From RUG14871 sp045539425 (GTDB lineage: Bacteria > Bacillota_I > Bacilli_A > Erysipelotrichales > Erysipelotrichaceae), in contig JAZQFH010000012.1 of assembly GCA_045539425.1 (NCBI GenBank), positions 1 to 64,000 on the forward strand: a stretch of 64,000 nucleotides of DNA. The letters are read 5' to 3'. The notes beneath the pieces are model-generated. The model saw only the letters and a program-made list of their open reading frames with translations. It made no database searches and was not told the DNA's origin. Shown here piece by piece: positions 19,383 to 28,766 of this stretch; positions within the stretch are counted from its first letter, which is position 1, and every line of letters begins with the position of its first letter. Both the position numbers and the translations under genes were made by a program.

Positions 19383-21614
19383 CTAATCGATTTTCCAGCT
19401 TCTGACCCGTTTTTTCATGCCTTCGACATCCAGCACCCCGTTCGCAAAACCTTTGCGGATAAGCTCTGCCGGGACATATTCATCATATTTTTCAAAGACA
19501 GGCACTTCGTTTTCATAGACGAGTTCCAAAGGATCAAATTCCTTTTCCGCCTCTTCAGCGCAGATCTCATAGAACTCTTCTTCGCTGACTTTCATTGTAA
19601 ACTGCATGAAATACGGCCGCGAGGAGTTTAAGCCCTTTAAGCCCAGACGCTCTCTGCAGCGAATCTTGAGGAAGCGCTCCAAAGCCAGGAAAGCATAGGA
19701 GCCAAGCCACGGGAAGAGTGCCCACATGTTTCCGCCAAGATGAATGAGCGGATGGTAGCGCATGCCGCTCTCAATAAACATCTTACGCGCGTCTTCCAGT
19801 CTTGCGACGGCGTGTTTCATCAGATACGGGTAGTGTTTCTCTTCCGCTAATACCCCGTACATCCGCTCTAAGATGCGGGTGTGGATATCACCGGCACAGT
19901 CTCCGAAATACGCCGGAATATTGCCTTTGACCAGCGTACAGGATAAGGTGTGCTTCTTATGGTCCACTTCCTCTACGACCCATACCCGACCGGCAATCGC
20001 AATCTTATCTCCGACCGGAGGCGGCTTGACGATCGTTCCGAGCTCTTCGCTGCCGCTCCTTACGGTATATTCCAGATTTTCCTGGAAGACCGCATAGAAT
20101 TTATACTGATTGACGATCCTCTCCCCGGTGATGCCGACGATCAGACCGTTGTTCTCGGTTTTATTGATATGGTCAATCTCAATTAAATGCCGTAATAAGA
20201 TCTTATAGTCTTCCTGCGTGATCTTGTGGAAGCCGGAAAGACTTAATACACGGGAAGCCAGCTCCGCCGGTGTCATTTCACCCTGCGAGGCGAGTGTACT
20301 CATCGTCTGATGATAAAGCAGACTGTACGGATAGCGGTCGAGTCTTGGAGGTTCCACAAAACGCTCTTCCACGTATAACTGCACTAAGGCAATCCCCTGA
20401 ATCAGATACCACGGGATGCTCTCCGGCAACATGGCACGCGCTTCCGCATGATCCTCGCGCATCACAAACCACATCTCCGACGGATCTCCGCGTCTGCCCG
20501 TCCGCCCCATACGCTGTAAAAAACCGCTGACCGTAAACGGTGCATCGATCTGGAAGGCACGCTCCAGCCGGCCGATATCGATACCGAGCTCCAAGGTCGC
20601 CGTAGCACAGACGGAATAGAGGGAATCATCATCCTTCATCTCCGCTTCCGCCCCTTCGCGATAGGATGCCGACAGATTGCCGTGATGGATCAGAAAGCGC
20701 TCCGGTTCATTGTTGGCTTCCGAGTACTGTCTTAAACACTGACAGACAGACTCGCATTCTTCACGGGAATTGGTAAAGACGAGGCACTTCTTGCCCTTGG
20801 TATGCTCAAAGATATAGGCTAAGCCCGGATCAGCCGCTACCGGTGCCGTGTCCGTCGCCTTCTCGAGCAACGGTACTTCCTCCGTGACTTCCTTCCCTTC
20901 ATCCGCCTGCGGGTCCGTGTTATAGAAGTGCTCCATGCTTAAGCGCCAGACTTCCTTTCCACCGTCAAAGTGCGGAATTTGCGTCTTGCGTTTGGAGCCG
21001 GATGCCAGAAAGCGTCCTGCCGCCTCCGGGTCTCCAATTGTGGCAGATAAACCGATGCGGCGCGGATTGCAGCCGGCAAGCTTGCATAAGCGCTCAATCA
21101 GACAGAACGTCTGAAGTCCCCTGTCGCCTCTTAATAAAGAATGAATCTCATCCACCACGATAAAGCGCAAGTCAGAGAATAAGGTCGGCACTTCCATGTG
21201 CTTGTTGATCATTAGGGATTCCAGCGATTCCGGTGTGATCTGGAGAATGCCTCTGGGCTTTTTGATCAGCTTGCGTTTATGCGACTGGGCAACATCCCCG
21301 TGATAACGGTAGACCGGAATGCCTTCCTCTTCGCAAAGCTCATCTAAGCGCAGAAACTGGTCATTGATCAAAGCCTTGAGTGGTGCAATGTAAAGGACCC
21401 CGACGGAGTTGGGCGGATCTTCTTCCAGCAACGTCAGGATGGGGAAGAATGCCGCTTCCGTCTTACCGCTGGCGGTGGAAGCCGTGATTAAAACATTATC
21501 TTCCGAACTGAAGATGGATTCCCCTGCAGCCATCTGTACGGCCCTTAGTGCCTGCCAGTTATTGCGGTAGATATAATCCTGAATAAACGGCGCATAACGC
21601 TCAAATACGTTCAT
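19383..21614 (-). CDS. Lhr-like DEAD/DEAH-box helicase (BrxHI-like) of a Ter/BREX-related cassette
   Basis: 743 residues. Superfamily 2 motifs are complete: TASGKT (I), VVDEIHSLLRG (II), LSATIGD (III), VFTNSREE (IV), TATLELGIDIG (V) and QRMGRTGRRGD (VI). The C-terminal half fits the Lhr-type extension. The ATG overlaps the stop of the upstream ATPase gene (ATGA), so the pair is translationally coupled. Lhr-like helicases next to DUF2791-type ATPases and TerB_N proteins are known from comparative genomics of Ter- and BREX-related loci. A DNA or RNA remodelling role in stress or phage defence is inferred, not shown. The gene is last in a three-gene operon that carries the T7SS-type promoter element. 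Confidence 0.85.
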   Translation of the reverse strand: MNVFERYAPFIQDYIYRNNWQALRAVQMAAGESIFSSEDNVLITASTASGKTEAAFFPILTLLEEDPPNSVGVLYIAPLKALINDQFLRLDELCEEEGIPVYRYHGDVAQSHKRKLIKKPRGILQITPESLESLMINKHMEVPTLFSDLRFIVVDEIHSLLRGDRGLQTFCLIERLCKLAGCNPRRIGLSATIGDPEAAGRFLASGSKRKTQIPHFDGGKEVWRLSMEHFYNTDPQADEGKEVTEEVPLLEKATDTAPVAADPGLAYIFEHTKGKKCLVFTNSREECESVCQCLRQYSEANNEPERFLIHHGNLSASYREGAEAEMKDDDSLYSVCATATLELGIDIGRLERAFQIDAPFTVSGFLQRMGRTGRRGDPSEMWFVMREDHAEARAMLPESIPWYLIQGIALVQLYVEERFVEPPRLDRYPYSLLYHQTMSTLASQGEMTPAELASRVLSLSGFHKITQEDYKILLRHLIEIDHINKTENNGLIVGITGERIVNQYKFYAVFQENLEYTVRSGSEELGTIVKPPPVGDKIAIAGRVWVVEEVDHKKHTLSCTLVKGNIPAYFGDCAGDIHTRILERMYGVLAEEKHYPYLMKHAVARLEDARKMFIESGMRYHPLIHLGGNMWALFPWLGSYAFLALERFLKIRCRERLGLKGLNSSRPYFMQFTMKVSEEEFYEICAEEAEKEFDPLELVYENEVPVFEKYDEYVPAELIRKGFANGVLDVEGMKKRVRSWKID

Positions 21615-22939
21615 AATGTAAACTCCACATACTGCTCATCCGCTTCATCACTTACCGCTTCGCTTTTCGCATAGGAGAACTCTTCGGAATTGAGCAGCTC
21701 CTGCATGTTCATCTGCGGATTCTGATAGAGCAGATCCAATAGTTCAATAAAGTCACGGATCACTTCACGCGGCGTGATATTCACGTCCGCCCCGATCCGG
21801 CTGTATTCCAGTTTGATAAAGGCACTTAAGTCTTCCAGTGTCAGCTTTTCTTCATAGTTGTAAAGATCCGCGTGCATGCCTCTTAGCTTCTCACATAATA
21901 CCAGCATCTCTTCTGCTGTCAGTGCTTCCAGCCGGATTACCGGAGCCAAAAGGTCTCTGGCTCCCGGACGTGAGAATTTGCCTTCCGCTAAGCGTGAACG
22001 CAGTGCTTCATAGCTGTAGATACCTCTTCGATGATCCTCAAGCGCCTGCGGGGTGGAGCCCATTAAGAAGCCCAGGTATTTCGCTTTCCCCTGCAGGGTA
22101 TCGTTATACATCGTTAAGAGTTTTTCATAGTTGTACTGGCGGGTGATGGCATTCGGAATCTTGTAAAGGTTGACCAGTTCATCGATCATCACCATCATCC
22201 CCATATATCCCGCCAAACGGAAGAAGGTCGCAAAGAGCTTGAGGTATTCATACCAGTCATCATCGGTAATGATGATGTTGACACCCAGCTCATCCTTCGC
22301 TTCTTTCTTTAAGGTATATTCCGCCCGGAACCACTTGATGACCTTTCCTTTCAAGTCATCATTGGAGTCGATATAGGCGTGATAGTAAAGCGAGAGCAGC
22401 TTCGCGAATTCAAATCCATGTACCATCTCACTGACGGCACTGGTCACCGCGTAAATCTTCGCATCCACCGCCTTGCTTAAAAGCGGATCTCCCGGTGTGA
22501 GTCCGGTTTCATTTACCGCTTCCGACTGCATGGCATTGATCCAGCGGTCCAATACCAGCGTGAGTGCGCCGCCTTCCGGCTTGGTCTTTGTGGAGAGGTT
22601 TCCGATGAGTTCACGATACGTGGCCAGACCCTGACCGCGCGTTCCCTGAAGTCTTCTTTCCGGAGAGAGGTCACAGTCACAGACGATAAAGCCGCGGTCC
22701 ATGACATAGTTGCGGATGGTCTGGATCAGAAAGCTCTTGCCACTGCCGTATCTTCCCACGATGAAACGGAAGGAAGCTCCTCCTTCGGCAATAATATCCA
22801 CATCATGCAGTAACGCATCGATTTCATTTCTTCTGCCTACCGTAATATACGGTAACCCGACTCTCGGGACGACTCCGCCCTTTAAGGAATTCAGAATCGT
22901 CTGGGCAATCCGTTTCGGCACCTTTCTTCTTTCACTCAT
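21611..22939 (-). CDS. BrxD-like P-loop ATPase (DUF2791 type)
   Basis: 442 residues. The Walker A motif GRYGSGKSF sits near residue 62, followed by IQTIRNYVMDRGF. The Walker B-like MMVMIDELVNLYKI lies near residue 240. The sequence around VGLPYITVGR and the overall length fit the BREX ATP-binding BrxC/BrxD (DUF2791) group. Its start overlaps the end of the TerB_N gene and its end overlaps the helicase start (both ATGA), so the three products probably form one complex. No methyltransferase, PglZ or BrxL is nearby, so this is not a full BREX system. Confidence 0.8.
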   Translation of the reverse strand: MSERRKVPKRIAQTILNSLKGGVVPRVGLPYITVGRRNEIDALLHDVDIIAEGGASFRFIVGRYGSGKSFLIQTIRNYVMDRGFIVCDCDLSPERRLQGTRGQGLATYRELIGNLSTKTKPEGGALTLVLDRWINAMQSEAVNETGLTPGDPLLSKAVDAKIYAVTSAVSEMVHGFEFAKLLSLYYHAYIDSNDDLKGKVIKWFRAEYTLKKEAKDELGVNIIITDDDWYEYLKLFATFFRLAGYMGMMVMIDELVNLYKIPNAITRQYNYEKLLTMYNDTLQGKAKYLGFLMGSTPQALEDHRRGIYSYEALRSRLAEGKFSRPGARDLLAPVIRLEALTAEEMLVLCEKLRGMHADLYNYEEKLTLEDLSAFIKLEYSRIGADVNITPREVIRDFIELLDLLYQNPQMNMQELLNSEEFSYAKSEAVSDEADEQYVEFTL

Positions 22940-24759
22940 CTTCCACTACCTCGCAATAACTGTTTTACATCATCCACGTAATCTTCGACCAGCATGATGT
23001 CTTCATCGTCCGACTCCACCACGCTGTCTCCGATTTCTTCATAAAATGCTTCATTGATCGCGTCCGTTAAAACGGATGCCATCAGATGGTTTTCTTTTAA
23101 ATACGCTTTGACATCTTCCCCTTTGAGCAATATTTTCAGTACATTTAATTGCTCAGAGGTGAGATTCATATTATTTTCCGTAAATTCTTCCGGTTTTTCT
23201 TCCGCTACAGGTTCATTTTCTTCTTTCAGCTCTTCTTCCGTCAGCAGGCTCTTTTCCGTATAGACAGCATCACTGCGGATCTGGCCAAGACTGCTGAAAT
23301 CAATATTGATCTTCGGCTTTCTGGCCTCTTCCCACTCTTTCTTCTCTTCCTCGATTGCCTTATCAATATAGGGCGTAACCCATGCCTCTTCCTTTTTGGC
23401 AATCAAAGGATGAGAGAGGTTCAGACAGATACGGAATCGGCGTTCCGCTTCATGCAGCAAGCCCTTGAAAAGATCCATGTGGTAGAAGCTTTCGTCATAC
23501 CGGTAATAATACCAGAGTCCGCTCTCTAAGTGGAACTTTCTGAGGGGTGTGACGATATATTCCCTGTCTGTCTGCCGCTTTTTCGGATAATATACGGCAT
23601 TGGCCAAAGGATAGTAGCGTATTACTTTCTGCTCACCGAATACGGCAGTGAAAATATCCATATCCTTCTCACGGTAGGATTCGCTTAACTTCCTCCATAG
23701 TAACACATAAAGCCGTTTCCCACGTGCTTCTTCCTCTTTCAAAACAAGACTTTTTTCCAGCTGCTTCTTCTGGAAATGGTTCATGGCCTGAAAAACTTCA
23801 TCGTCGTTATAGATCTCAGGATACTTTAAGATCATTAGGGACTTATCCAGATCATAGAGCTCCGGCTCAGAATCCCAGAACACCGTTTCCGCCGGCAGGT
23901 TTTCCAATAGTGCCAGCTCACTCATCCAGCGTCTTAAGTACACCCGGATATTCTCTGAGGCAAGACCGCTGTCAATGAAGTTTTTCTCAAACGCCTTCAT
24001 CTTTTCGATGCTGTCCTTTGTGTCTTTTGCCCCGATGCCGTTTAAAAGCTCATAGAGATACATATAGGCATAGGTGTTATTGACTTTGCGGTAATCCCCT
24101 TTTCTGAGTGCCGTCCTCCAGGCAAAAAATCCCCGTAAACGGCGGATATTTAAGTCATGGTAAACCGGGAATAACATGCTGAAATCTTCGTCTGAGAATA
24201 AATCATCCTCATAGTTCTCCATGTATTTACCCTGCCAGTAGAAGTTCTTACAGCGCTGCGCATGCGAATTATCTTTATATTCATAAAGCTTCATCATCTT
24301 GCGGATCTGATCCGGGATCTCCGTACGCTCTTTATTCATGTATTTGCCGAAATCAATCATCGTCGACTGATATTTCGGCTTTTCTTCCGCCTTACTGGAA
24401 AGCACGATCGTATAGCCTCGCTGCTCTCCGCTTGTCACTGCTCTGTCAAAGAGCTTGTACACAACGCGTGAATCGGTTCCATACTCAAAGCTGATACCGA
24501 GCCATTTGTCCCCTTTCATGCGGTACGGAAGCGAAAGATACGGAATGTATCTTCCGTATAAGCTCTGCCTCCCGCACTTCAGATCGCATTTTTCGATTAC
24601 TTCACCGGTATCGGGATCATACTGACGCATTAATAAGGCAACCCATTTGTCGGTATACGGATCTCTTAAGATGGAAAAATTCGGGAAGTCCTTCCATTTG
24701 TGCTCTTCCTCGATTCCGTATTTTTCCTTTGCATACCGTACTAAATCCTTTAATTCCAT
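22936..24759 (-). CDS. MmcQ-like/TerB_N/TerB_C domain protein
   Basis: 607 residues. The N-terminus (about 1-125) has the YKEKYGIEEEHKWKDFPN-like layout of MmcQ/YjbR-type folds, here AKEKYGIEEEHKWKDFPNF. The stretch RCKNFYWQGKYMENYEDD (about 168-185) matches the start of TerB_N domains. The acidic C-terminus (about 530-607, LNVLKILLKGEDVKAYL and following) fits TerB_C. TerB-family domains are thought to sense metals or membrane stress; the biochemistry is unproven. First gene of a three-gene overlapping operon. A promoter element identical in spacing to those of the T7SS operons lies about 100 bases upstream. Confidence 0.7.
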   Translation of the reverse strand: MELKDLVRYAKEKYGIEEEHKWKDFPNFSILRDPYTDKWVALLMRQYDPDTGEVIEKCDLKCGRQSLYGRYIPYLSLPYRMKGDKWLGISFEYGTDSRVVYKLFDRAVTSGEQRGYTIVLSSKAEEKPKYQSTMIDFGKYMNKERTEIPDQIRKMMKLYEYKDNSHAQRCKNFYWQGKYMENYEDDLFSDEDFSMLFPVYHDLNIRRLRGFFAWRTALRKGDYRKVNNTYAYMYLYELLNGIGAKDTKDSIEKMKAFEKNFIDSGLASENIRVYLRRWMSELALLENLPAETVFWDSEPELYDLDKSLMILKYPEIYNDDEVFQAMNHFQKKQLEKSLVLKEEEARGKRLYVLLWRKLSESYREKDMDIFTAVFGEQKVIRYYPLANAVYYPKKRQTDREYIVTPLRKFHLESGLWYYYRYDESFYHMDLFKGLLHEAERRFRICLNLSHPLIAKKEEAWVTPYIDKAIEEEKKEWEEARKPKINIDFSSLGQIRSDAVYTEKSLLTEEELKEENEPVAEEKPEEFTENNMNLTSEQLNVLKILLKGEDVKAYLKENHLMASVLTDAINEAFYEEIGDSVVESDDEDIMLVEDYVDDVKQLLRGSGR

Positions 24760-24861
24760 GCCTATGATCCTACCTTATATTTTAACAGATATCCCTGCAA
24801 GCGCAATGTTTTACTTGAAAATAATTCGTGTAAACCCCGGTTTCAAACCATTCGTTTAATC

Positions 24862-24888
24862 ATACGTTTTATCTTTTATAAAAATCAC
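24862..24888 (-). promoter_or_regulatory. T7SS-regulon promoter element upstream of the TerB_N cassette
   Basis: On the minus strand GTGATTTTTA (24879-24888), then 12 bases, then CGTAT (24862-24866), followed by G. This is the same sequence and spacing as the elements before essC and the sigma operon. It directly follows the terminator of the preceding operon. Confidence 0.75.
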
Positions 24889-24889
24889 A

Positions 24890-24921
24890 AAAATCAGGCA
24901 TCTCTTGACTGAAGATGCCTG
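24890..24921 (-). terminator. Terminator of the membrane/VirD4-like/LRR operon
   Basis: CAGGCATCT and its complement form a 9-bp stem across 24895-24921. ATTTTT follows on the minus strand. Confidence 0.75.
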
Positions 24922-24928
24922 ACCTGTA

Positions 24929-26455
24929 TCAGTTGATCTGTTCCGGGAAGAACAGAGCTCTGTATCTGCTTAATAAAAGTGAAAACAGATAGTTTTCCTC
25001 TGTCTGACGCGCTTTCAGCTTTACCATCATTTCCCTGTAATGGTCCCGGATGTACTCCTGATACTGCTTTTCAATCTCCGGTTCATACTTCGGAGGAAAA
25101 CTGCCGCAATTTGGATCATTGTCACGGGTCCATAAAGAATGCACGTATCCTCTGACGGCATTTATCAGCGCTTCTGACGGAAGACTTTCGATATCAAGTC
25201 TAGGCGCAAGCAGCTTTACGGACTCTTCCAGCTCCGCATGTACAATGCGGGTGTGATCTCCCAGAAGATATACGAATTCCGCAGAACTGACAAGCTTGCG
25301 GATATGACGGATATTCTCCGGAATCCAGAGAAGTTTCTCCTCCCCATCCATAGCTCCGGGATCCCGCACATCCTCCACGCTTTTCGGTAATTGCCTGTCA
25401 TCTAACACCCGGTCCAGAAGACTTTCTTCCGCAATAATCCGCACCCCTTCCGGTACATGGCAGTGGTTCACCCCGAGCACAAAGGTATCCGTATCGATCA
25501 CGGCATGACAAATATAGGTTTCGTGCTTCTCCTTTACATAAACCGGAAGATCATAGGTAACTCTGGATTTACTGATAAGTGCCGTATGATCCTCTGAGGC
25601 AGTATACAGTTCATTCTGCGCGGATACATTGATTGAGCGGAAATTCTCACATCCCTGAAAGGCACTGCCGCAAAGATAACGGAAATCCCTGCCCAGATAG
25701 AGCGAAGTAATCCCCGTATTCGCAAAGGAGCCATCCCCGATGTATCTTAGTTTTTCGGACCACTTCACTTCTTTCAGATCCCTGCAGTTACGAAATGCCC
25801 TGTCAGAGATTTCTTCCACACTTTCCAGTTCTACCCTGCGCAGACCTTCCGTATCAAAGAACGCATCTTCCCTGATGACTTTCAAACTCTCCGGAAAGAC
25901 GAGGCAGTGCTTCAGCGTACGTTCTGCGAATGCACTTGGCCCGATGCTGACGGTTCCGTCAATAATGACAGTTTCCGCTGTTCCAAGTAAGAGCTCATAT
26001 CCTTCTTTCGTCAAACGATACACCCCGTTAGCATTCATGTCCGTATAGTACGGATTCTTCGGATCCACACTGATTGTTTCCACTTTAGTAGAGGCGAGTG
26101 ATGTCGGATCGAGGTTTCTTACCCCGCTGCCAAAATGCAGCACCTTGATTCCGCTCAGCTGAAACGCGAATTCCTCGATCGTTTCGCAGGAATCGGGAAC
26201 ACTGAATTCACTCAGCTCCCAGCAATTCAGAAAGGCATTGCTGCAAATGCGTTCGATACAGCACGGCTCTTCAAATTCAACGCTTTTTAAGTGATTGAAC
26301 AGATACAGACCGCTGCTATCCAGCTGTGTGACCTCGCTGGCGATGATTACCTTCTCAATACAGTTCGGCTGAATGTCACGATAGTTTGCAAGAATTGTCT
26401 CTTCCCTGCCATCGTAATACAACACGGAGCCGAACTCTCTTAACTCATATGCCAT
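24929..26455 (-). CDS. Cytoplasmic BspA/LRR_5-type leucine-rich-repeat protein, T7SS-linked
   Basis: 508 residues, no signal peptide, membrane segment or anchor. Residues about 25-290 show LRR_5/BspA-like repeats (IERICSNAFLNCWEL, IGPSAFAERTLKH, ISDRAFRNCRDL, IGDGSFANTGI, LCGSAFQGCENF). The remainder is non-repetitive and helical, ending YRALFFPEQIN. RBS AGAGGG lies upstream of the ATG. It is the third gene of an operon with a polytopic membrane protein and a VirD4-like protein, under the T7SS promoter element. LRR_5 proteins are usually secreted, so an apparently cytoplasmic pair (see 28754-29743) in a secretion locus suggests a scaffold or substrate-recognition role. That is inference. Confidence 0.75.
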   Translation of the reverse strand: MAYELREFGSVLYYDGREETILANYRDIQPNCIEKVIIASEVTQLDSSGLYLFNHLKSVEFEEPCCIERICSNAFLNCWELSEFSVPDSCETIEEFAFQLSGIKVLHFGSGVRNLDPTSLASTKVETISVDPKNPYYTDMNANGVYRLTKEGYELLLGTAETVIIDGTVSIGPSAFAERTLKHCLVFPESLKVIREDAFFDTEGLRRVELESVEEISDRAFRNCRDLKEVKWSEKLRYIGDGSFANTGITSLYLGRDFRYLCGSAFQGCENFRSINVSAQNELYTASEDHTALISKSRVTYDLPVYVKEKHETYICHAVIDTDTFVLGVNHCHVPEGVRIIAEESLLDRVLDDRQLPKSVEDVRDPGAMDGEEKLLWIPENIRHIRKLVSSAEFVYLLGDHTRIVHAELEESVKLLAPRLDIESLPSEALINAVRGYVHSLWTRDNDPNCGSFPPKYEPEIEKQYQEYIRDHYREMMVKLKARQTEENYLFSLLLSRYRALFFPEQIN

Positions 26456-26471
26456 CGTCTTTCCCTCTTTC

Positions 26472-28010
26472 TCAGCAGATCATTTTGCTATCGTTACCGG
26501 AGCCGGAGGTAGCATCTCCGCTGCTCTGATCACTGTTGCGGATGATTTCAATGTCCGTGATGTCTTTTCTCTGAAGCTCACTCAGAAGCTGATACATTGC
26601 CATCTCATCAAAACACGGAACCAGGAAAAAGCAGTCATGATCATGCCATTTGTCCAGGATCTTAGGTGTGATGCTCCGGCTTGCTGCGTAACTGCGCAGT
26701 ACGTCCATCACTTTGGAGATTTCATTGAATTCCGGCTGGATCTTCAGGCTATAAGCACAGTTTTCTTCCAGAATAACAGGCCCTGATTCTTCATCGTGCA
26801 GATTCAGGTATTCCTGCTCAGGGATTGTTTCATAAATCTTGCAGTTTCCACGGAAGTAGCTGAACTCATGGGTTTCCTTCTCAAGCGGCTCATAGGTAAC
26901 GGTAATGCTGTCTGTCGGACGGGAATATGCCGGGTTGCCGTAAATCCGGCACTGATGCTTTCTCAGTTTTCCCATCGCCTCTTCTTCCTGCATCTGATTC
27001 TCTTTTTTCAAAGAAGCCGCAATATCACTTCTCAGTTTTGCATCCACAAGCGGGAAGACGGCATAGCAGCAGAAGTCTTTCTTCCGCTTCAGTTCAAAGC
27101 GGTTACTCAGATATGTGACGTGAGCATTCTCTTCCGTACACGCGAGTAACTCCTCCAGTGTTTTGAAGTGATCCAGAGAATACCGATTACTCTCAAGGAT
27201 ATAGTGCATGGGACACTCGCTTAATTCGTTCACAAGCATCAATTCTTTGAATAAGAGTTCCAAGAGTTCCGAATACTTCTGATCCCGCTTTGGCAGACGG
27301 ACGCAGAGAAGAAACGGATCATATTTTCGATTGTAGAGATTCACATCATCAAACATTGTCATGGCATCAATGCCGCTGTCACAAAGATATGCGTTCAGAA
27401 AGCGCTCCAGGCAGACGGATAGAACGGTTTTCTTGGTGTCATAGGGAGAAATCAGAAACGGTGCGTATAAGCGGCGGTCAATCCCGTGCTCACTTTTCGC
27501 AGAGAGTACCTCAAGAAACATGTCTGTTTCATATTCGTTGTTTAAGTGCTCCAGTACTGTCTTATTACTGAGATATTCGAGAATCTCTCTGACAGACTGG
27601 AAGGAAAGGCACTTCTCTTCCCTCTTCAAGAGGCTCATCGTAATGCCGCTCAGAAGATTGATTCCGATTCCGTTCCAGAAATCCTTCTCTGAAAAGAGGG
27701 ACTCATACATCTCATGTATCAGCTGCTCAAGGATACAGGCCTCCTCTTCCTCATACAGATTTCCTAAGATTCTTAACGGATTCCAGCGGTTCGGGGAATG
27801 CAGCGGATTCTTAAAATCCAGGTAGAAAATGTTATCTCCGTAGTTGCTCAGATCAACTCTCTCCAGCCAGGCTTTCGGATCGCGCTCCGTAAACAGGATC
27901 ACCGATTCTTTTTTCTCTGCCGATCCTTTCAGTTCGTTTTCGGCACCATACCTCCGCAGAGTATATGCGGAGTCACCGATGATGTAGGTATTATTGTTCA
28001 TATCAGTCAT
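26472..28010 (-). CDS. VirD4/TraG-like protein lacking the P-loop
   Basis: 512 residues. The layout follows the TraG/VirD4 coupling ATPase core after its Walker A. RDPKAW at about 48 takes the place of DPKGEL, FYLDFKNPLHSPNRWNPL follows (compare ldf.np..S..yNPl), DFWNGIGINLLSGI matches FW..aa..LL.a, and KKTVLSVCLERFLNAYL is like the R-S-i-l-s segment. At the Walker B place MHYILESNRYSL stands where LLDEF(A)N is expected. No GxxGxGK[ST] exists anywhere in the protein, and the N-terminal membrane anchor is missing. I infer a pseudo-ATPase that has kept the fold. It is the middle gene of an operon with a six-helix membrane protein that could supply the anchor. AAGGAG precedes the ATG. Confidence 0.55.
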   Translation of the reverse strand: MTDMNNNTYIIGDSAYTLRRYGAENELKGSAEKKESVILFTERDPKAWLERVDLSNYGDNIFYLDFKNPLHSPNRWNPLRILGNLYEEEEACILEQLIHEMYESLFSEKDFWNGIGINLLSGITMSLLKREEKCLSFQSVREILEYLSNKTVLEHLNNEYETDMFLEVLSAKSEHGIDRRLYAPFLISPYDTKKTVLSVCLERFLNAYLCDSGIDAMTMFDDVNLYNRKYDPFLLCVRLPKRDQKYSELLELLFKELMLVNELSECPMHYILESNRYSLDHFKTLEELLACTEENAHVTYLSNRFELKRKKDFCCYAVFPLVDAKLRSDIAASLKKENQMQEEEAMGKLRKHQCRIYGNPAYSRPTDSITVTYEPLEKETHEFSYFRGNCKIYETIPEQEYLNLHDEESGPVILEENCAYSLKIQPEFNEISKVMDVLRSYAASRSITPKILDKWHDHDCFFLVPCFDEMAMYQLLSELQRKDITDIEIIRNSDQSSGDATSGSGNDSKMIC

Positions 28011-28011
28011 A

Positions 28012-28674
28012 TTATTCTCCTTTCTTTGCCTCTACTTCCTCTGTCTTTCTAAGAAAGAAGATTCCGCTCAGCAGCATGCCGATACATAAAACCAGATTTG
28101 AAAGTGAAAGATAGTTATAGTAGTACGTCAGTTCCTCACGCCACAAGTCCAACAAGAAGTGCACCAGGGAATATAATGGAATGGATGCGCTTGCCAGCAA
28201 GCAGTATGCGCTTTTCTGATGGAAGATTCCGAGTGCAAAAAGAAACAGTGTCAGATACGGTAAAGTCTGATACAGCACATACATAAGGAATACTACCGGA
28301 CCGAAGGATGCATTGTATTTCAATAATCCGCTCACCACTTCCGCCTTTTGCAAAGCATAGTTGCTCTTTTCATAAAGACCGATTGCGACACACAGGAAAT
28401 ACAGATAGGATGCTTCCCTTCTAAACCGCTTATAATCGAACAGACATCCAACGGACAGAAGCAGACACCCGATTCCCTTTGTGAACGGATAGAAAGCCTG
28501 AGTTTTCGAAAAACTGCTATTCATTAAAGACAAGCCATATTCGAAATAGACACGAGCAAGATAGCTGAACGGAAGAAACAGGAAGAATCCGTCAGGTGAT
28601 ATACTCCTGAGAACAGGATTGGATTCCAGCTTTTCATCCAGATATTCCAGATATAGAAGAAGTTTATTCATCAT
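28012..28674 (-). CDS. Polytopic membrane protein, T7SS-linked
   Basis: 220 residues with about six hydrophobic segments (for example PDGFFLFLPFSYLA, GIGCLLLSVGCLF, YLTLFLFALGIF, YLSLSNLVLCIGMLLSGIFFL) and a charged C-terminal tail. No family recognised. AGGAGG lies 5 bases before the first of two adjacent ATGs (start 28674 or 28671). The next gene begins within two bases of its stop, so they are coupled. A promoter element shared with essC lies 20 bases upstream. It may be the membrane partner of the VirD4-like protein; this is context only. Confidence 0.7.
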   Translation of the reverse strand: MMNKLLLYLEYLDEKLESNPVLRSISPDGFFLFLPFSYLARVYFEYGLSLMNSSFSKTQAFYPFTKGIGCLLLSVGCLFDYKRFRREASYLYFLCVAIGLYEKSNYALQKAEVVSGLLKYNASFGPVVFLMYVLYQTLPYLTLFLFALGIFHQKSAYCLLASASIPLYSLVHFLLDLWREELTYYYNYLSLSNLVLCIGMLLSGIFFLRKTEEVEAKKGE

Positions 28675-28693
28675 TTTTCCCTCCTGCCTATAA

Positions 28694-28720
28694 ATACGTA
28701 TTCTGTGACTGAAAAATCAC
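28694..28720 (-). promoter_or_regulatory. T7SS-regulon promoter element of the membrane/VirD4-like/LRR operon
   Basis: Minus strand: GTGATTTTTC (28711-28720), 12 bases, CGTAT (28694-28698). The -10-like part is 20 bases before the ATG, leaving a very short leader. Confidence 0.8.
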
Positions 28721-28737
28721 ATGAAACATATCTTTTT

Positions 28738-28766
28738 CAAAAAAAGCGGACCATTAAGATCCGCTA
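28738..28766 (-). terminator. Terminator of the sigma-sepF-LRR operon
   Basis: AGCGGA at 28745-28750 pairs with TCCGCT at 28760-28765. A run of T residues follows on the minus strand. The stem overlaps the stop codon region. Confidence 0.7.

Noticed and set aside
19383..24759. A complete BREX or DISARM defence island
   Set aside because: Only an ATPase, a helicase and a TerB_N protein are present. No PglX/methyltransferase, PglZ, BrxL or DrmA/B is recognisable.
26472..28010. An active conjugation coupling ATPase
   Set aside because: No Walker A motif and no relaxase, VirB4 or other conjugation genes in the window.
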